From NCBI GenBank assembly GCA_914767715.1, contig OU612070.1, positions 25,346,025-25,410,024 of the forward strand: a stretch of 64,000 nucleotides of DNA. Reading direction: 5' to 3'. Below, piece by piece: positions 33,423-46,033 of the stretch. The position numbers and the translations under genes were made by a program. How positions within the stretch are numbered: the first letter of the stretch is position 1; each line of letters starts with the position of its first letter. The stretch is from Membranipora membranacea. Taxonomy: Eukaryota > Bryozoa > Gymnolaemata > Cheilostomatida > Membraniporidae. The notes under the pieces are model-generated. The model was not told the DNA's origin. It worked only from the letters and a program-made list of their open reading frames with translations, and did no database searches.

Positions 33423-33474
33423 CAAGAGCTGAGCCAGATACAACCACTGTATGTTGTATCTGGCTCAGCTCTTG
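33423..33474. repeat. Perfect 22-bp hairpin with 8-nt loop
   Basis: CAAGAGCTGAGCCAGATACA plus AC pairs without mismatch to the following GTTGTATCTGGCTCAGCTCT plus TG, with CACTGTAT between. It could be a recent foldback or a short hairpin RNA; no transcript evidence is available. Confidence 0.85.
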
Positions 33475-35879
33475 ATAATCCGCTGCTAGCTCATTACGAT
33501 AATCTGTGTGTTTACCCAAAGGGTTAACCATTTTTAAATCTACTGGTACCTTTTAAGTTCTGTGCAGGTTGCCTATGAATGCCAATGTCAACAAAATTAA
33601 CATTCTGACTGGCTTATCTTGATTATGACTTCATGGGTAAACAACTTGGATAACAACAATACATCCAATTATGCTTGAACTCAGCTGCTTGGCTAAGATG
33701 TTGATGTCCAGTAAAAGGTAAACAATTGGCAAATAGAATCTTGTTCAATTCAATAAGCAAACCCATTGAAAGTGATCAGGCAGTTTGAACTGTACATTGT
33801 AGCCATTGAATGCATGCATTGAAAAGTTTGGTGTGTTGAAAGTTCTTTCAACCTAAAGGTTTATCAATGAATATCAAGACTGATTTCACCAACCTACTCC
33901 AGATTAATACAATTTTCAACTAAAAAGGTTTAATTTTTTTAACATTTCATTTCAAATCAATTGCATGTAATTGAGTGATGTGGCTAGTATCGGGCAAAAC
34001 AACATCGATGCATCAGTTCCTTGTGGTCTACCGAATACATTTCCTAGAAGTTTCGACCATTACGACAGGATTTCCACAATGCAGCTATAGTCTGGAGTTC
34101 CAATCAAGGAGTACTTTTACTCCTTGTTCCAATCATTTCAACAAATTCCTGCCAAAGGAATACCCACACTGATATTTATTCTGTTATATATGAGACCGGT
34201 AGCTTAGACAGGCGGCTGGGTTGCCAGATTAGGGGCTTGTAGGGCCATTACATCAGTTAAGATTTAGAGCGGTAAATAATTGCCTGGACAGCCTTGTAGC
34301 AGACAATCTTTCAAAGCTATCAGCTTAATATTATCGCCTGCATTGATATATTTAGAATTTACAGTGACCATCAGACATTCCGTACAAACGAGTTCTATTG
34401 TGTCATTGAACTATAGGTCTGTTTGATCAAGAAGTAACAGGGGAAGCTGTTACTCTTTGGTTTGATTTACCCTTGCTTCTCTCTACCCACATTCCATAAA
34501 ATTCAGAGCTTGCGCTCCATGCCCAGAACATCTTCAGCCAACAAACAGCTAATGAAAGCCATCCACTCTAAAAAATCCCAAGGAGCGTAGATTAACCCTT
34601 AGTGTGTAATCTATATAATCCCTCTGGTTAGCTATTCTTGTTGAAATTCCTAAAAATGATAAGGGGGTGTGAAAATTGATATATCTTAAAATCTAGAGGG
34701 TGTAGAAGGAAAGTTTAAATAAACTTCTTCTAAACAAGATTCCTGATCTATCTATATAACTTTTAACCACCCAGCAATAACAGGAATGATTGATGAGGTA
34801 TTGAAACACACAAAAAAGTGTACAACTAGACTTATTTTGTATATATCTGAACACAAATACTCTCACACCGGTCTTACAGAGTCATAATTTGTACCACTGG
34901 ACAGGGAATTTTGTTTAGATGAGAAACAAAAAAAATAACTAACTCTTTACGAGCAATGATACTACCATGGTGATGATTATAGCAAGGAGGGTTCAATATT
35001 AGCAAAGTTTATGCAAGCAGTGCCATCGTACTATAATCCTCTATCAATTGGTAAGCTGCTTTGTACTAATTTCTAAAAATTATTAAACTGCATTGTACTA
35101 ACTACTAACCAGGATAGTAGTCTTGGACCTCACTAACCAAAAAATGTGTACTAGCAGCACCGATTCCCACCTAACTGCAACCCTCTATGAGCCATAAGAA
35201 GCTTAACACAGGGATAAACTGACTTGTCAATTTGCCTGCCATTGCTAAACACGATGCCTGAGAAACCATTCTGTGATCAATGAAGAGGGAGTTCATTGCT
35301 GTGATCAAACCTCAATATGTATGTGTGCGCTATACAAATGACACTTCTTGTTTCGGACATACAGAGGTAGACCGACCCTCTCACCAACCTCAACCGGACT
35401 CACCCACACAGTTCAGCCGACAACCAAATGTATCATCTAATGATATATGACAAGATGTAAGATCAGTGCATCAACATGAACCTAGTGCTCAGCCTATTTG
35501 TCGAGTGATGAACCTTTTGATCATGTTTTGGAAATGAATTGAAAGCTGTTTATTTTAAAACACAAGTCGTACTCATTGTACTCTTAAATATAACTAATAT
35601 ACATGTTAATCCACAGTAGGAATACCTGCATTGAACTAAAGTTCACTGATGCCTGAATAGGATGCAAACCATTGGAATGAAAAATTATGAATAATCGACG
35701 AGGTGAGAACAATAAACTGTCCAAAAAAAAAATTGAATCAGTAGAAAATACTAAAAAGTTTAGATGTTATTCTTGCATATGTTAACCCACAAAACATTGG
35801 CATTCAAAATCATCAACCCTAGAAGGCCTCCTGCGATTGTCAACAGGATAATAAAATACCAGTAGGCACAAGAAATGCC
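33475..35879. other. No supported gene
   Basis: Contains the right arm (34461-34600) of the inverted repeat. Otherwise no motif is recognised. Confidence 0.45.
34461..34600 (-). repeat. Inverted repeat, right arm
   Basis: Inverted, diverged copy of 32530-32640. Confidence 0.75.
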
Positions 35880-36320
35880 CTAAAGTCAATTGATATATCA
35901 ATACAAATGTGAACACTGAACAGCTTGAAACTTTGATAAAATGAGAGCATGTGCCCATCCCTATCAATTATCATATGGGGAAAGTTTATGTGGCACTACT
36001 TTTTGATCTATCGATTCAACAGTGTGCAGTGACAACATAGTGCTGTGCAGATATAAGAGTGTGACTTTTGTGACAGTTCACTATCGGAGGAGGTGCTTAT
36101 GGTGCATATTTGATGTGTCATGACTGGTGTCCGCTCTATACCACCATGAGTCTCAATTATAGTCTGAAGAGAAGAAAAATGTATATCAATCACCATGTCA
36201 TACTTTCAGAGCGATTGTGGCTAAATAAGGGGGAGGGTGTCAACGTGTCGCTGGCTAAAGTATCTTCAATTTAATATATTTGGTATATTCGATATTTACC
36301 GCAACCCATCACCAAAAAAA
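35880..36320. repeat. Diverged duplicate of 58250-58610
   Basis: Shared blocks in order, same orientation: GATAAAATGA.AGCAT, CATCCCTA, ACCATAGTG/AACATAGTG.TG.GCAGA, GAGGAGGTGCT, TCAATCACA/ATCAATCACC, and ATTTACC.CAA. Similarity is low but collinear over about 400 bp. Confidence 0.6.
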
Positions 36321-38885
36321 CTATATATAATACGCGTCTAAGTGATGTAGCAACAATCATGAATCAGAGGATCACATTGTTTGACATAATAATTTTGCTG
36401 GTGACTCCCAAAATATTGATAGATAAGCATTGGTGATCATTCAAGCCCATACGTACCTTGGGTGGGGGGGGGGGGGGTACTTGTCCCTGGTGTCTTCACA
36501 ACTTCAGTTCCAAGTGTAACAAAGAGAGCATCAGCAGAGTGTGCTTCTTTGAAGCTGGAGTTATTGGTGGTGGGTGACAAGGTGTGAGAAATCTGCTGAG
36601 TATGATGCTCTGTCGTATATCTTCTGAGTCACTGTCCCCATTCTACGTTCACTCCTCCAAATAGTAAAACTGTAAAAAATAATCTTGTATGTAGAAATTT
36701 CATGATGTGAAGTCAAAACAACAGTAAGAATGTTGTAGAAAAAAATTATGTGCGGAGTTTGGGACACCATATATGAGTATATCTGTGAGAAATGACCTCC
36801 TGACAGCTATCTATTGTATGCCGTCTATAGAATATGATGAAACTATGACTGTCCACTAAACTCTGAATTGAGATGTATGTAGGCCCACGCGGCCACACCA
36901 AAACAGCACTTTTTGAAGTACCATACTATCACAAAAGACAAAAGTATGCAAAGCGAAAGCAGATATAATATATATAAGCTCAGTGTCAGGCCCAAGGGGA
37001 AACAACATTAGCAAATGCTCACTCCGATGGTTTGTTCAAAAGCTTCGGGTGTCATACAATAACCCCCCCCCCTAATTCCCTTCTAACAGAGGCACTGTTG
37101 AAGTTTAGATCAGAGTACACAATATGACGCAAAAATCATGGCTCAGAATAATTCATTTTAGCAATCAGGAGTGGGGAAACTTTTCAATATGGAGTAGCGT
37201 TGGTTGGGTGGTTGGCCATCAATAATGTTAAGTTGGTTGGATGAAGGCATATTTCTTTTTTCTTTGATCCAGAACCATTACAAGTTCTGTGATAAATGCC
37301 TACATTTCAAGTTCCTCCCATTTTACTGGTGACACCAGAAGCGAATCCAATTGCAGAAAAATTGGATAAAACGATAGGGATAATGACATAACATACACTG
37401 TGACATTGCATTGACTAGATTGGAAAGCAAGCACTATGTGCTCGACATCTACTTGACTCTTTGTTAGGTTATTTACTGAGCATGGTGACAAAAAGTAAAA
37501 CATTCTCTACCTCAAGAAAAACTTTAATCTAATTTGCATATATTTGGAGCTGCTCCCCCTCCAGCCATCAACACAAGACAACATCGTTTTACTTGGATTT
37601 TACTAGGATTGGAGCAACCGCAAATGCAGGGGTGAAAATATTTTAATTGACATACAACTTATATTATAATCATGTGGGAATTTGCCAACAGGATTTACAG
37701 CCATGCTTTTTTTATTGTTATTCAGCAGACTGTTAGTACTGCAATGGTTGTCTGCACTTAGTTTTTGTAATAGAGGAGAACTCCGAAGGCACTTGGGTGC
37801 CTTTCTCAAGAATTGGATGTGACAACCCTGTCACAACCATCCAATGAGCTCATTAAAACCCAAGTATCTTAAAACTTTGAACGTGAGGTCACCCGCTGGA
37901 AGTTAATGTCAAGTGACGGAGTTGAGAAAATGTTGGCTAGCCATAATTTTATTACTTCAAGCCATCTTCTCGAAATGCAAACTTTTCCTATTGAACTAAC
38001 ATTACTCCACTAGAGTAATCCCATCATTGAAAGTGGGGTCCAATGGTATTGAAGTTACTCACAGTTTAATCTTCTGGCAATTTCTGGCGGGAAGCCATGG
38101 TTTATTAGCTACTGAATACCATCAAATCATCTTCTGATCTAAAACCACATATTATATATATATATACGGGTGTGAATATTGAGTTTTTTGAGATATTCAT
38201 ATATCACTCTAAATACAATAGGACGATAAACTTGATATTACATAATATTCAGGATAGTTGTCTAAAGATGATTTGCAGTAAATTAAGTCTATATGAAGAA
38301 ATGAGATTGCTTTAAATGTAGCTATTTGTGAATTTTCTCTGCTGCAAATACTTAACTCTCTTAGGGTATACACAATGTTACATTGACTGCCAGCAACTCA
38401 CATTTCGGCACATATATAATATATTGACTATGGACCAAATTTGTCTCCCCTGAAACAGCTGAGGTCGGCTCAACAAATATGAATGGCTGAGGATGAATTT
38501 TTTTCGCAATTCTTAGTTTTGGATTTTTTTACCAGATGTATTATTACTGATGAAAACCGTGTAAGCCCTCTTTCTTTCACCCTATCTAGATATGAAGCTA
38601 GGGCACTGAGATTATTGTATTTGGAGCCGGATTCTAACATTTTAACAAATTACAAATAACACAACCAAACCAAAATCACAATCGGATCGCTCACAAGGTG
38701 AGTGAGCAATACCTGCTAGGGGTCTCACTTTCAAATCGTTCAGTCAATGATTGAACTATATACATTCTGAGCGAGCGATTTGGGAGTGATGTTGTCTAAT
38801 TGAAAGACAAAGTGGGCAATAATTTCGAGTGATGCGATAGTGATAATTTGCTTTAGTAAAGTATCGCTATTTCTAATTGAAAGAC
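36321..38885. other. No supported gene
   Basis: Has G-runs (about 36465-36477) and C-runs (about 37064-37072). A short segment near 38620-38700 resembles the reverse strand near 40120-40200 but with stops, like a decayed exon. No gene is recognised. Confidence 0.4.
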
Positions 38886-39030
38886 ACCCCTGATTGGCAA
38901 ACTACAGAAGGCTACTAGTAGTGATAATAACTAACAGTTACTAGCTAGACTTCTTAGTTAGTCTACTCATTCTTCACAACTGAGTAGTAGAGTACTACTC
39001 TACTACTCAGTCGTGAAGAATGAGTAGACT
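38886..39030. repeat. Foldback element with 35-bp near-perfect palindrome
   Basis: 38960-38994 and 38996-39030 are inverted copies around a single central base with one mismatch (AGTCTACTCATTCTTCAC arm ends). The left part (38886-39000) recurs at 42111-42215, so this is a dispersed family. Confidence 0.85.
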
Positions 39031-39612
39031 TACAGAGTAGTGTGAGAGTAGCTTACCACTTTATCTGATGAATACTTGTTCTTCCTACACTAACTGCCTT
39101 CAAGTTGTTTGATGCGGTAGTCAAATGTCAATAGATGCCAACATCCTGCTAATCCAATGCCTCAGGTACGTTCTAAAATGTAAGGTACAGTAATCAAAAT
39201 CAAGCAGATATAATGTTCATAAAAAGTTCCATAGAGGAGTAAAGTATTCATAGGAGGAAATTTTCTTCATTTCGCGCAGGCTTGAAAAAGCAAACTTCAA
39301 GAGTAGCAAACATTTGCCCACCCTTTTTTTCTTTTTATGGACTTCAACCTTCACTAGCCAAAATTTAATGCTAGCTTACATTAAGTCATCTCAAGACTAG
39401 CTAAACTAAACTTTAGCTAATACTTACTCCCAAGGCTATACGTTTAGTTGACTATAAATTAGAAACAAGTTTTATGCTGTTTAATTTCTTTTAGGGCCTG
39501 TGACCTAGAATTACCCACACACCAACATATGTTGGGAAGTTAAATGCCCCATGATAACCACAATCGAACAATTGACAATACTTTAAGAGACAGATGTCAT
39601 TATCATTTCATT

Positions 39613-39722
39613 CACCCCCCCCCCCCTTCCTTCACCTGCAATCTACCTTATCAATCTAATTAGTTAACCACTAATTAGGTTGATAAGGTAGATAGCAGGT
39701 GAAGGGAGGGAGGGAGGGAGGG
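39613..39722. repeat. Foldback: C-run, ~35-bp inverted repeat, G-rich run
   Basis: CACCTGCAATCTACCTTATC and AATCTAATTAGT pair with the inverted copy after a 5-nt centre (TAACC). Outside the stem a C-run faces a GGGA repeat, so pairing may extend further. Confidence 0.85.
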
Positions 39723-39885
39723 GGGTCTTTCAATGAGTATGAGATATGGTTACCAATTAGGCTACTGATGGTATCCTTGATTTGGACAATCAAATACAAA
39801 TGATCACTGCGTCAGGGTAGCGAAGAGTATATCATGACCCATCATGAATCATAATAATGTAACTATTTGACACTCAGACACTCAC

Positions 39886-40917
39886 TCGGTACATCAAGAT
39901 TTCTCAGGACAGAATTCAAACCACCAAAGGTTCTGATGCGTAACTCTGCCATTATCATGCCATACTGAATCAGTCTTTTTCCTGTATTCTCTGCAACAAA
40001 TATTTAGTTGATGATGTGATAAAGTATGAATATAATACATTCCAATGTCCTTAGTACATTATTTGCATTCAAATTATTTGCAGTCATATAACAAGGCTTT
40101 GCTGCTACAAGGTTCATCCCTGGACCCTTCAATTTTCTCTGCATTGAGAGCCTGATTCTAGCATGTTGCCAAATTACAAATAACACACCACTTAAAGACC
40201 TGGTTAAATCTACAATCCCTATGATGGAAACAGATTTGCCAGTCGTTGGTGAAGAAGTTTGTGAAGTTTTATATCTGGTTTCTTGGAATGGAAACACTCG
40301 ATCTATAGGTTTGATCAGCACATAACGCCAGCAAGTTTGTAACTAAAATGATCAGTCAAGATAATGAGATGTGGCAAGGAGGGTGGAATATAGGGAAGAG
40401 GTGACTTGATGTTGCGAGATGGAATGAGTTGTTCCCTCCATGAAAAAAAGAGCACAACTCCGATAGTCACTAAACTCCTAATTACACTAACTGGCCGGCT
40501 TCAATGAAAAATTCTTGCTGAGGCCTGCCAGTGTTCAAGCAGTTTTACCAAATTCATGCCATGAGACTTCAACGATTACACCGACGCAATTATCATCAGT
40601 TAGCCTACACATATCACCTGTCATTTATATCATTATATTACTAACGATGCTCAATGCAAGTGTAACAGTGGAGATATCGATGCTTATGACCCCAGCCATC
40701 TCAAGCCTTTCTGGGTCAGTTCCCTGCTGCAACTTAATCAAATTTTACAACCGAAATTGAAAATTTGATTGTCTGCTTACCTGTTTGAAATGAGTAAGCT
40801 GAACGACTATTGATACTACGAGTTGTATCACATCTGCTATAAACCACCCAAACACTGTCTTCTTCATTGTACTGTTCTCAGTACTATTCTGCGGTCTGTG
40901 TTGCTTTACAATGTAGA
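39886..40917 (-). CDS. Candidate membrane-protein gene, unrecognised family
   Basis: Exon 40917-40781 (acceptor TATTTTAG, donor GTAAGCAG) encodes a segment with an N-glycosylation site pair and a hydrophobic helix TVFGWFIADVIQLVVSIVV. It joins in phase across a 54-bp intron to 40726-40625, which adds a second hydrophobic helix (ISTVTLALSIVSNIMI) and a stop. Exon 39990-39886 (acceptor TTGTTGCAG, donor GTGAGTG) is open and encodes KRLIQYGMIMAELRIRTF. An open frame at 40321-40004 with another hydrophobic stretch (LSGVLFVIWQHARI) lies between. These may be exons of one multi-pass protein with an alternative end or of two genes. No family motif is visible. Confidence 0.35.
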
Positions 40918-42110
40918 CTAAAATACAAAAAAATCTGCAATCAAAAGGAGTCATTGCTTGTATCTAGGCCTATCTTCTTTTTTCCCAAATTAACAAGACG
41001 AATAATTAAACAAGCGTTATACTCTAGAGAGCTAGTACCTCTACAACACTTGAATACACCATTCTATTGATGAAGATTTACATTTGGGAAACTTTTGCAA
41101 TTGTGTGCAAGCTGGCAATGGTCTAGTTTCTCTCAGTAACCAATTTCTCTACTCTCCAACTACAGACCACTATAACCAATGGTTGTCAGTGGTTGACCCT
41201 GAATTAAGGCGAAGTACATGCTTGCAACTCAAAGAGCCCACACATGTAACATTATATGCAATCCGCCTCCCTCCCGATCACTGCTTATTATAATGAAATG
41301 ACCACTGTGACGCAGTTAAGACTCTGTACAGCCAACAAATCATTTGAATTCAATACCATTGGCAAAAGGCAAGGTCTGCACTGGTTTCCTTCCTCTGGTG
41401 ATCGGGGTTGGTATATTCTTTATTACATTATAGACTAGGGGATATTTCAATTAGCATGAGCTGTGCTTTGTAAACCAATTGATCATTACAACTTAAATGC
41501 TCAATATCCTCGCTTCTTAGATAAATTTATTCGCAAATAGTTCACACAAGAGTGAACATAGTTCAATTGATTAGTGGCCAATTCTCGAACGAAGCTAAAA
41601 GCAGGTCTCGCCTACTAAGCTAGATGATGATGTACCACTTGGTCTTATATGCGCATGCTTGATCAGTAAATAAAGTGTATACTAATATGACTAATATGTA
41701 TATAGTTTTGCTGTTTGTATTTAAGGGTGACCCCACCAGTTTCAGACAGTTGGGAATGGTTGACATAAAGCAATAATGATCTGCCAGTTGCGCCGAGGCA
41801 AAGTCTATGCACACACTTTATACAAATACAAGACCCAGTCTACATAGGCTGTAGTTGTAGTAAAGAGAGGGGGCATTTCCTTACAATGTAAAGTATGTAG
41901 GCCTACATGTAGCCATAGTAGATTAGCAATAACAGTTCTAGACAATTAGTCGCACGAGAGTTGCACACCTAAACTTGCCACCACCAACAAACAACAAAGC
42001 GAGGAGTAAGGAGTAAACTCCTTGGACTTGTATGAGCCTCCCCCCTCTTACAACTCTTAGGAGTCCTTCTCCTTGCTTGATATTACACTGCACATGTACA
42101 TTGGTACCAT
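40918..42110. other. No supported gene
   Basis: Short open frames on both strands (for example 41084-41293 and 41620-41814) have no splice support or motifs. Confidence 0.4.
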
Positions 42111-42215
42111 TGGCAAACTACAGAAAGCTACTAGTAGTGATAGTAACTAACAGTTAATAGCTAGACTTCTTAGTTAGTCTACTCATTTTTCACTCACGAC
42201 TGAGTAGTAGTGTAC
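42111..42215. repeat. Dispersed copy of the 38886-39000 repeat
   Basis: Shares GGCAAACTACAGAA.GCTACT, TAGCTAGACTTCTTAGTTAG and TCTACTCATT.TTCAC with the foldback element, but the palindrome is incomplete. Confidence 0.8.
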
Positions 42216-42605
42216 CAAATAAATACTAAATAGCATTTATTTACCTGAGAGCTACAACAATTTGATTCAATCAAATCCATTCACAGCTGTTCTAAGTTCA
42301 TTCTTCTTCTTCTTGTGAAGCTGAGTTGGCTCATCATCTCTTCATCGTGGTCTTATGTGTCTGTGAAGTAACTGATTGGAGCCACTGAGTCTGACTGCTC
42401 TTCAGAAAGTTGACTACTATCAATATCGATAACTAACTCAGTGTTCCCCCAAGGAGTTTGAACTGTAACTCCCTCGTTCCCCAACACAGATAATATTGTA
42501 ATCAGTATGAAGTTATCGAACAGGCCAATAAGAAAAAAGTAAGATGTAATGGGCCAATCATATCAAAGCCTGTGAAAATTCGAAGAGAGAGGGTAACTCT
42601 TCATT

Positions 42606-43184
42606 TTGAAGGTTTTAACGTGGGAGGGCAATTCCGAACCAGTTACCTTATTACCCTGGAGTAGCCCAGTGCTGACCAGTATTGGTGAAAAAGATTTGAT
42701 GCGCCAGTTAGCAATTTTGAATTATCATACGTCTATACTAGTCATAACTTTGACAAAAATGCACTTTTACCTGACAAAACGAGACGTGAAATTATGTGAA
42801 AACCTTGCGGAGACTGAAATATTTTTTCTGATAGGGGCATCCTCCAAAGCTTTGGTGAGGGCACTAGGCATTGATGTTGAACCAAATGAAACTTTTGTGT
42901 TGGAGAAGGGGTATATTAACAAGGCCTATCACGCAGTCTTCAAGAGGCAGGCTGTAAACTCAATATTCATTTTGCGTAGCCAACTTCAAGTAAAATATAT
43001 GTTGAGTGAACAAATGCAAGGGAATTACCTACAAACATATCCTTTCTGGATATTCCCAAGTTGTGAATCAACATCAGTACTTGAATTGAATAAAATGCCT
43101 CATGAATACAGAGGAAAATCCAACCATTTTTTTTTGCCTGATATATTTCTGTACCAGACTTGGCGTAGTAATATAAGTCTCTAA
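42606..43184 (+). CDS. Unrecognised 192-codon open frame
   Basis: Long for this AT-rich DNA and free of repeats. It has a mildly hydrophobic stretch (QLAILNYHTSILVITLT) near residue 40, a Lys/Glu-rich middle and an aromatic C-end. The TSILVITLT stretch followed by a polar region faintly recalls the third membrane helix region of ionotropic glutamate receptors (which carry SYTANL), but the match is too weak for assignment. The listed start is TTG; a real start or upstream exon is not seen. It may be one exon of a larger gene. Confidence 0.35.
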   Translation: MKVLTWEGNSEPVTLLPWSSPVLTSIGEKDLMRQLAILNYHTSILVITLTKMHFYLTKRDVKLCENLAETEIFFLIGASSKALVRALGIDVEPNETFVLEKGYINKAYHAVFKRQAVNSIFILRSQLQVKYMLSEQMQGNYLQTYPFWIFPSCESTSVLELNKMPHEYRGKSNHFFLPDIFLYQTWRSNISL

Positions 43185-45230
43185 AATCCAGTCCATTTGG
43201 TGTATTTTACAATAGTTCACAAGCTTGCTTGTTAATTCCTGTCTGTTATTATAGAACTTTTCTTGTCTAGTACTTGTAATTCATGTCAAGGCTTGTTACT
43301 ACGATTAATTATCACAAGTTAATTATATTGGGACTACTTTGCGCTGCCAATCCTGGTTTGATACGAATAAATGGTTGTGAGGCGTCTGAGCCAGATGCTC
43401 CCAGTTATTGACAGCTCCTATTCTTTTGCATGGGAACAGGTGGCTTAAATCAAGGAGTTTGAATAAGGAGTGGAAACGGCCTCTCATTTCAAATTGCTGT
43501 GTGTCTCCACTGGTAATTGTCCTCTCTTTATCAGCAAAGGTTTCCATGACCACAGCCAATCAGAGCAGAGACTGCAGAGAGTGACTTCCTGCCAAAAAGA
43601 AGTACAATTTGAGTTGCTGTAACAATTTTGATGAACTGTCCAACCAGCAAGAGCATAGTTGTGGAATCCAATTTATCAAGATGTTTAAACCTCTTAAAAA
43701 GAAACTAAACTAAGTAGCAGAGAGATATAGATAGCACTCAGGTATAGACCATGTTTCAAACTATAGTCTAGTTTTACCTGGGACTCCAAAGCCCTCTGCT
43801 ACTCATATGAGAAGGGAAAGTTCAACTGCAGACATGGCCATAAATTTGCCTCATAATTTGGTAATCAATGGCGGTTTTCATCAGTCAAACGTGGTATGTT
43901 TTGCCTCCCTTTGTCACTTAAGTGTTAGAAAGGGCTTGTTTAAGTACTTCCACTACTTCTATCTGGTCTAAATTCCTCACATATTTTTTAAATGGTGAAT
44001 GAATGATTTATTTTCAGTCTCTCTATCCCCCATCAAACTTTTGCATTGGAATTATAATTCAAAAGTGGTTATTATATTACTAGCTATGTCTCATCTACAC
44101 TTGTGGTGATTTACATCATGATATATTGTCTCTGGGTGTCTGAATATCATGTAAACATGTCAAATATTTTAATAATTTTCAATTGGAGACAGACATATAA
44201 AAAGACTGAGAACTTAAATTAATTTTAATGGAGGGACCATATTAGTACAACCCTTGGAAACAGCCTTGTTAAGTCACAGGCTACATTTCGTTTCCACTCC
44301 CTCTCTGTAACTCCCTGCTTAAATTTAATAAATTGCCATCACAATCATAAGAAATTAAAATGAAGATAATTGAAGGTTTTGAAATTGCTAAATCAAGTAA
44401 TAGCTACAATTAGAATGAAAAATCAAGAAAATCAGACCAGTGGTTCTCAAGTTAGTATCCTAGGCGTGGCATGACCTTAACCAGATGACTCAATTAAAAT
44501 GCACTTCTACATATGCTAGAAGCGTCAAATTCTTTTGCTAACCACATTATGATGATATCAATATATGAATCATTTTGGGTCACTCTATCGCTATTTTCCT
44601 TCATTCAATGCAGCATTTCTTAAAATTTATTCTCAGTTTTCTCATATAAACTTTTGATGCAAGCTGACATGGTACATTTATCCTCTATTTGATAGAACTA
44701 GGCCCAGCATATAAAGGATTCCTTTGTTTATCAAATGTTGAAACAATGAAAAGCATTGAATCGTATAGAGGCCTCACACTCAGCACAATACAATGTTACA
44801 AAAATAATATCACAGTGAAGATTTGATGTGAACCTGTAGTCTTGTCTTCTAACATGACATCACTTAAAATGATAACAGATTATGAGCATCGAATGCTGAC
44901 TTTGATTACTGTTCCTAAAATGAAGATGGAACCCTTATTTATATGCGAAAGCAGGATATAAAATTACTTAGGTATGATAGAAAAACCAGTAATTTTAGAA
45001 ACCTCCACATGACAGAGAATATTAGGATTCTAAAACAGGGACCGGCAGTATTTTACCTTAGTCATTTCAGTACACATGAATGGGGGTTAATGTGATCACA
45101 GTACACTCTTCATTTTTTAATACCTATAAGATAATTTGTCAAGTCTTATGAGCTTGCCTATTCCACTTTCAGGCCACCATGTTTCAGTATTTTGCCCAGA
45201 TCAGAACCTTACAAGCAAATACACATCAAG
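43185..45230. other. No supported gene
   Basis: AT-rich spacer up to the second Gypsy element. A 78-codon minus frame (43559-43323) has an ordinary amino-acid mix but no family match. Confidence 0.45.
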
Positions 45231-46009
45231 TGTTATATCCTTCCTATTTTGTGTATGACTTGCTTTACCTGGCTAAAGAAACTTATAGCAGGTGTTTATT
45301 ACTGACTTGTAATTGTGGCTAATATTTTAGAACTAAAATATTTACGAGCAACTATAAAAACTTATAGTGCACAAATATTAATATAACTACTTGTTTGAGA
45401 TTATATGAACATATAACTCGATTGGGTATTGACTTTGGTACAGCCTCGATGCAAAACTATCAACAAACTCTGATATTCCAGAAATCCTCCTTAGATCGAT
45501 ATTTAGTTTCCGAGATTATATCCGTTTTTAGCCTCGATGCAAAACTATCAACAAACTCTGATATTCCAGAAATCCTCCTTAGATCGATATTTAGTTTCCG
45601 AGATTATATCCGTTTTTAGCCTCGATGCAAAACTATCAACAAACTCTGATATTCCAGAAATCCTCCTCGATCGATATTAAATAAACATTGCACAGAAATA
45701 AGTATTCTGAATATTTATTTTGAGTGTTTTTATTTGCTTAACTGCAAAACTGGCAAAACAAAACCTTGCTCTTCCATAAAATTATATTAACACTAATGTA
45801 AAGGTTTGTTACACAATGACAAGTGTTGATTGTCACTCTAAGCATTACTGGAATAAAACAGAATATATATACATATTGACAAGGTAAGAAATAATAGACA
45901 ATACAAATACAAAACAAGAGTGAGTACTAAGATAAATGTCTGAGCCAGTTAGTATACTTTGTTTAATGTCAAGGGGGACAACCACTGTTTATTTGCTCGA
46001 TACCACACA
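45231..46009 (-). repeat. 3' LTR, 779 bp
   Basis: Minus strand begins TGTGTGGTATCGAGC directly after the purine tract AAGGGGGC and ends GGATATAACA. It contains three tandem 88-bp units (starts about 45442, 45530, 45618). Confidence 0.85.
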
Positions 46010-46017
46010 GCCCCCTT
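46010..46017 (-). promoter_or_regulatory. Polypurine tract
   Basis: Minus strand GTGAAGGGGGC lies immediately upstream of the 3' LTR start TGTGTGG, the expected place for plus-strand priming. Confidence 0.75.
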
Positions 46018-46033
46018 CACAATAAACTACCGT

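Noticed and set aside
34186..34250. tRNA-like sequence GGTAGCTTAGACAGG
   Set aside because: Box A-like only; no box B and no cloverleaf.
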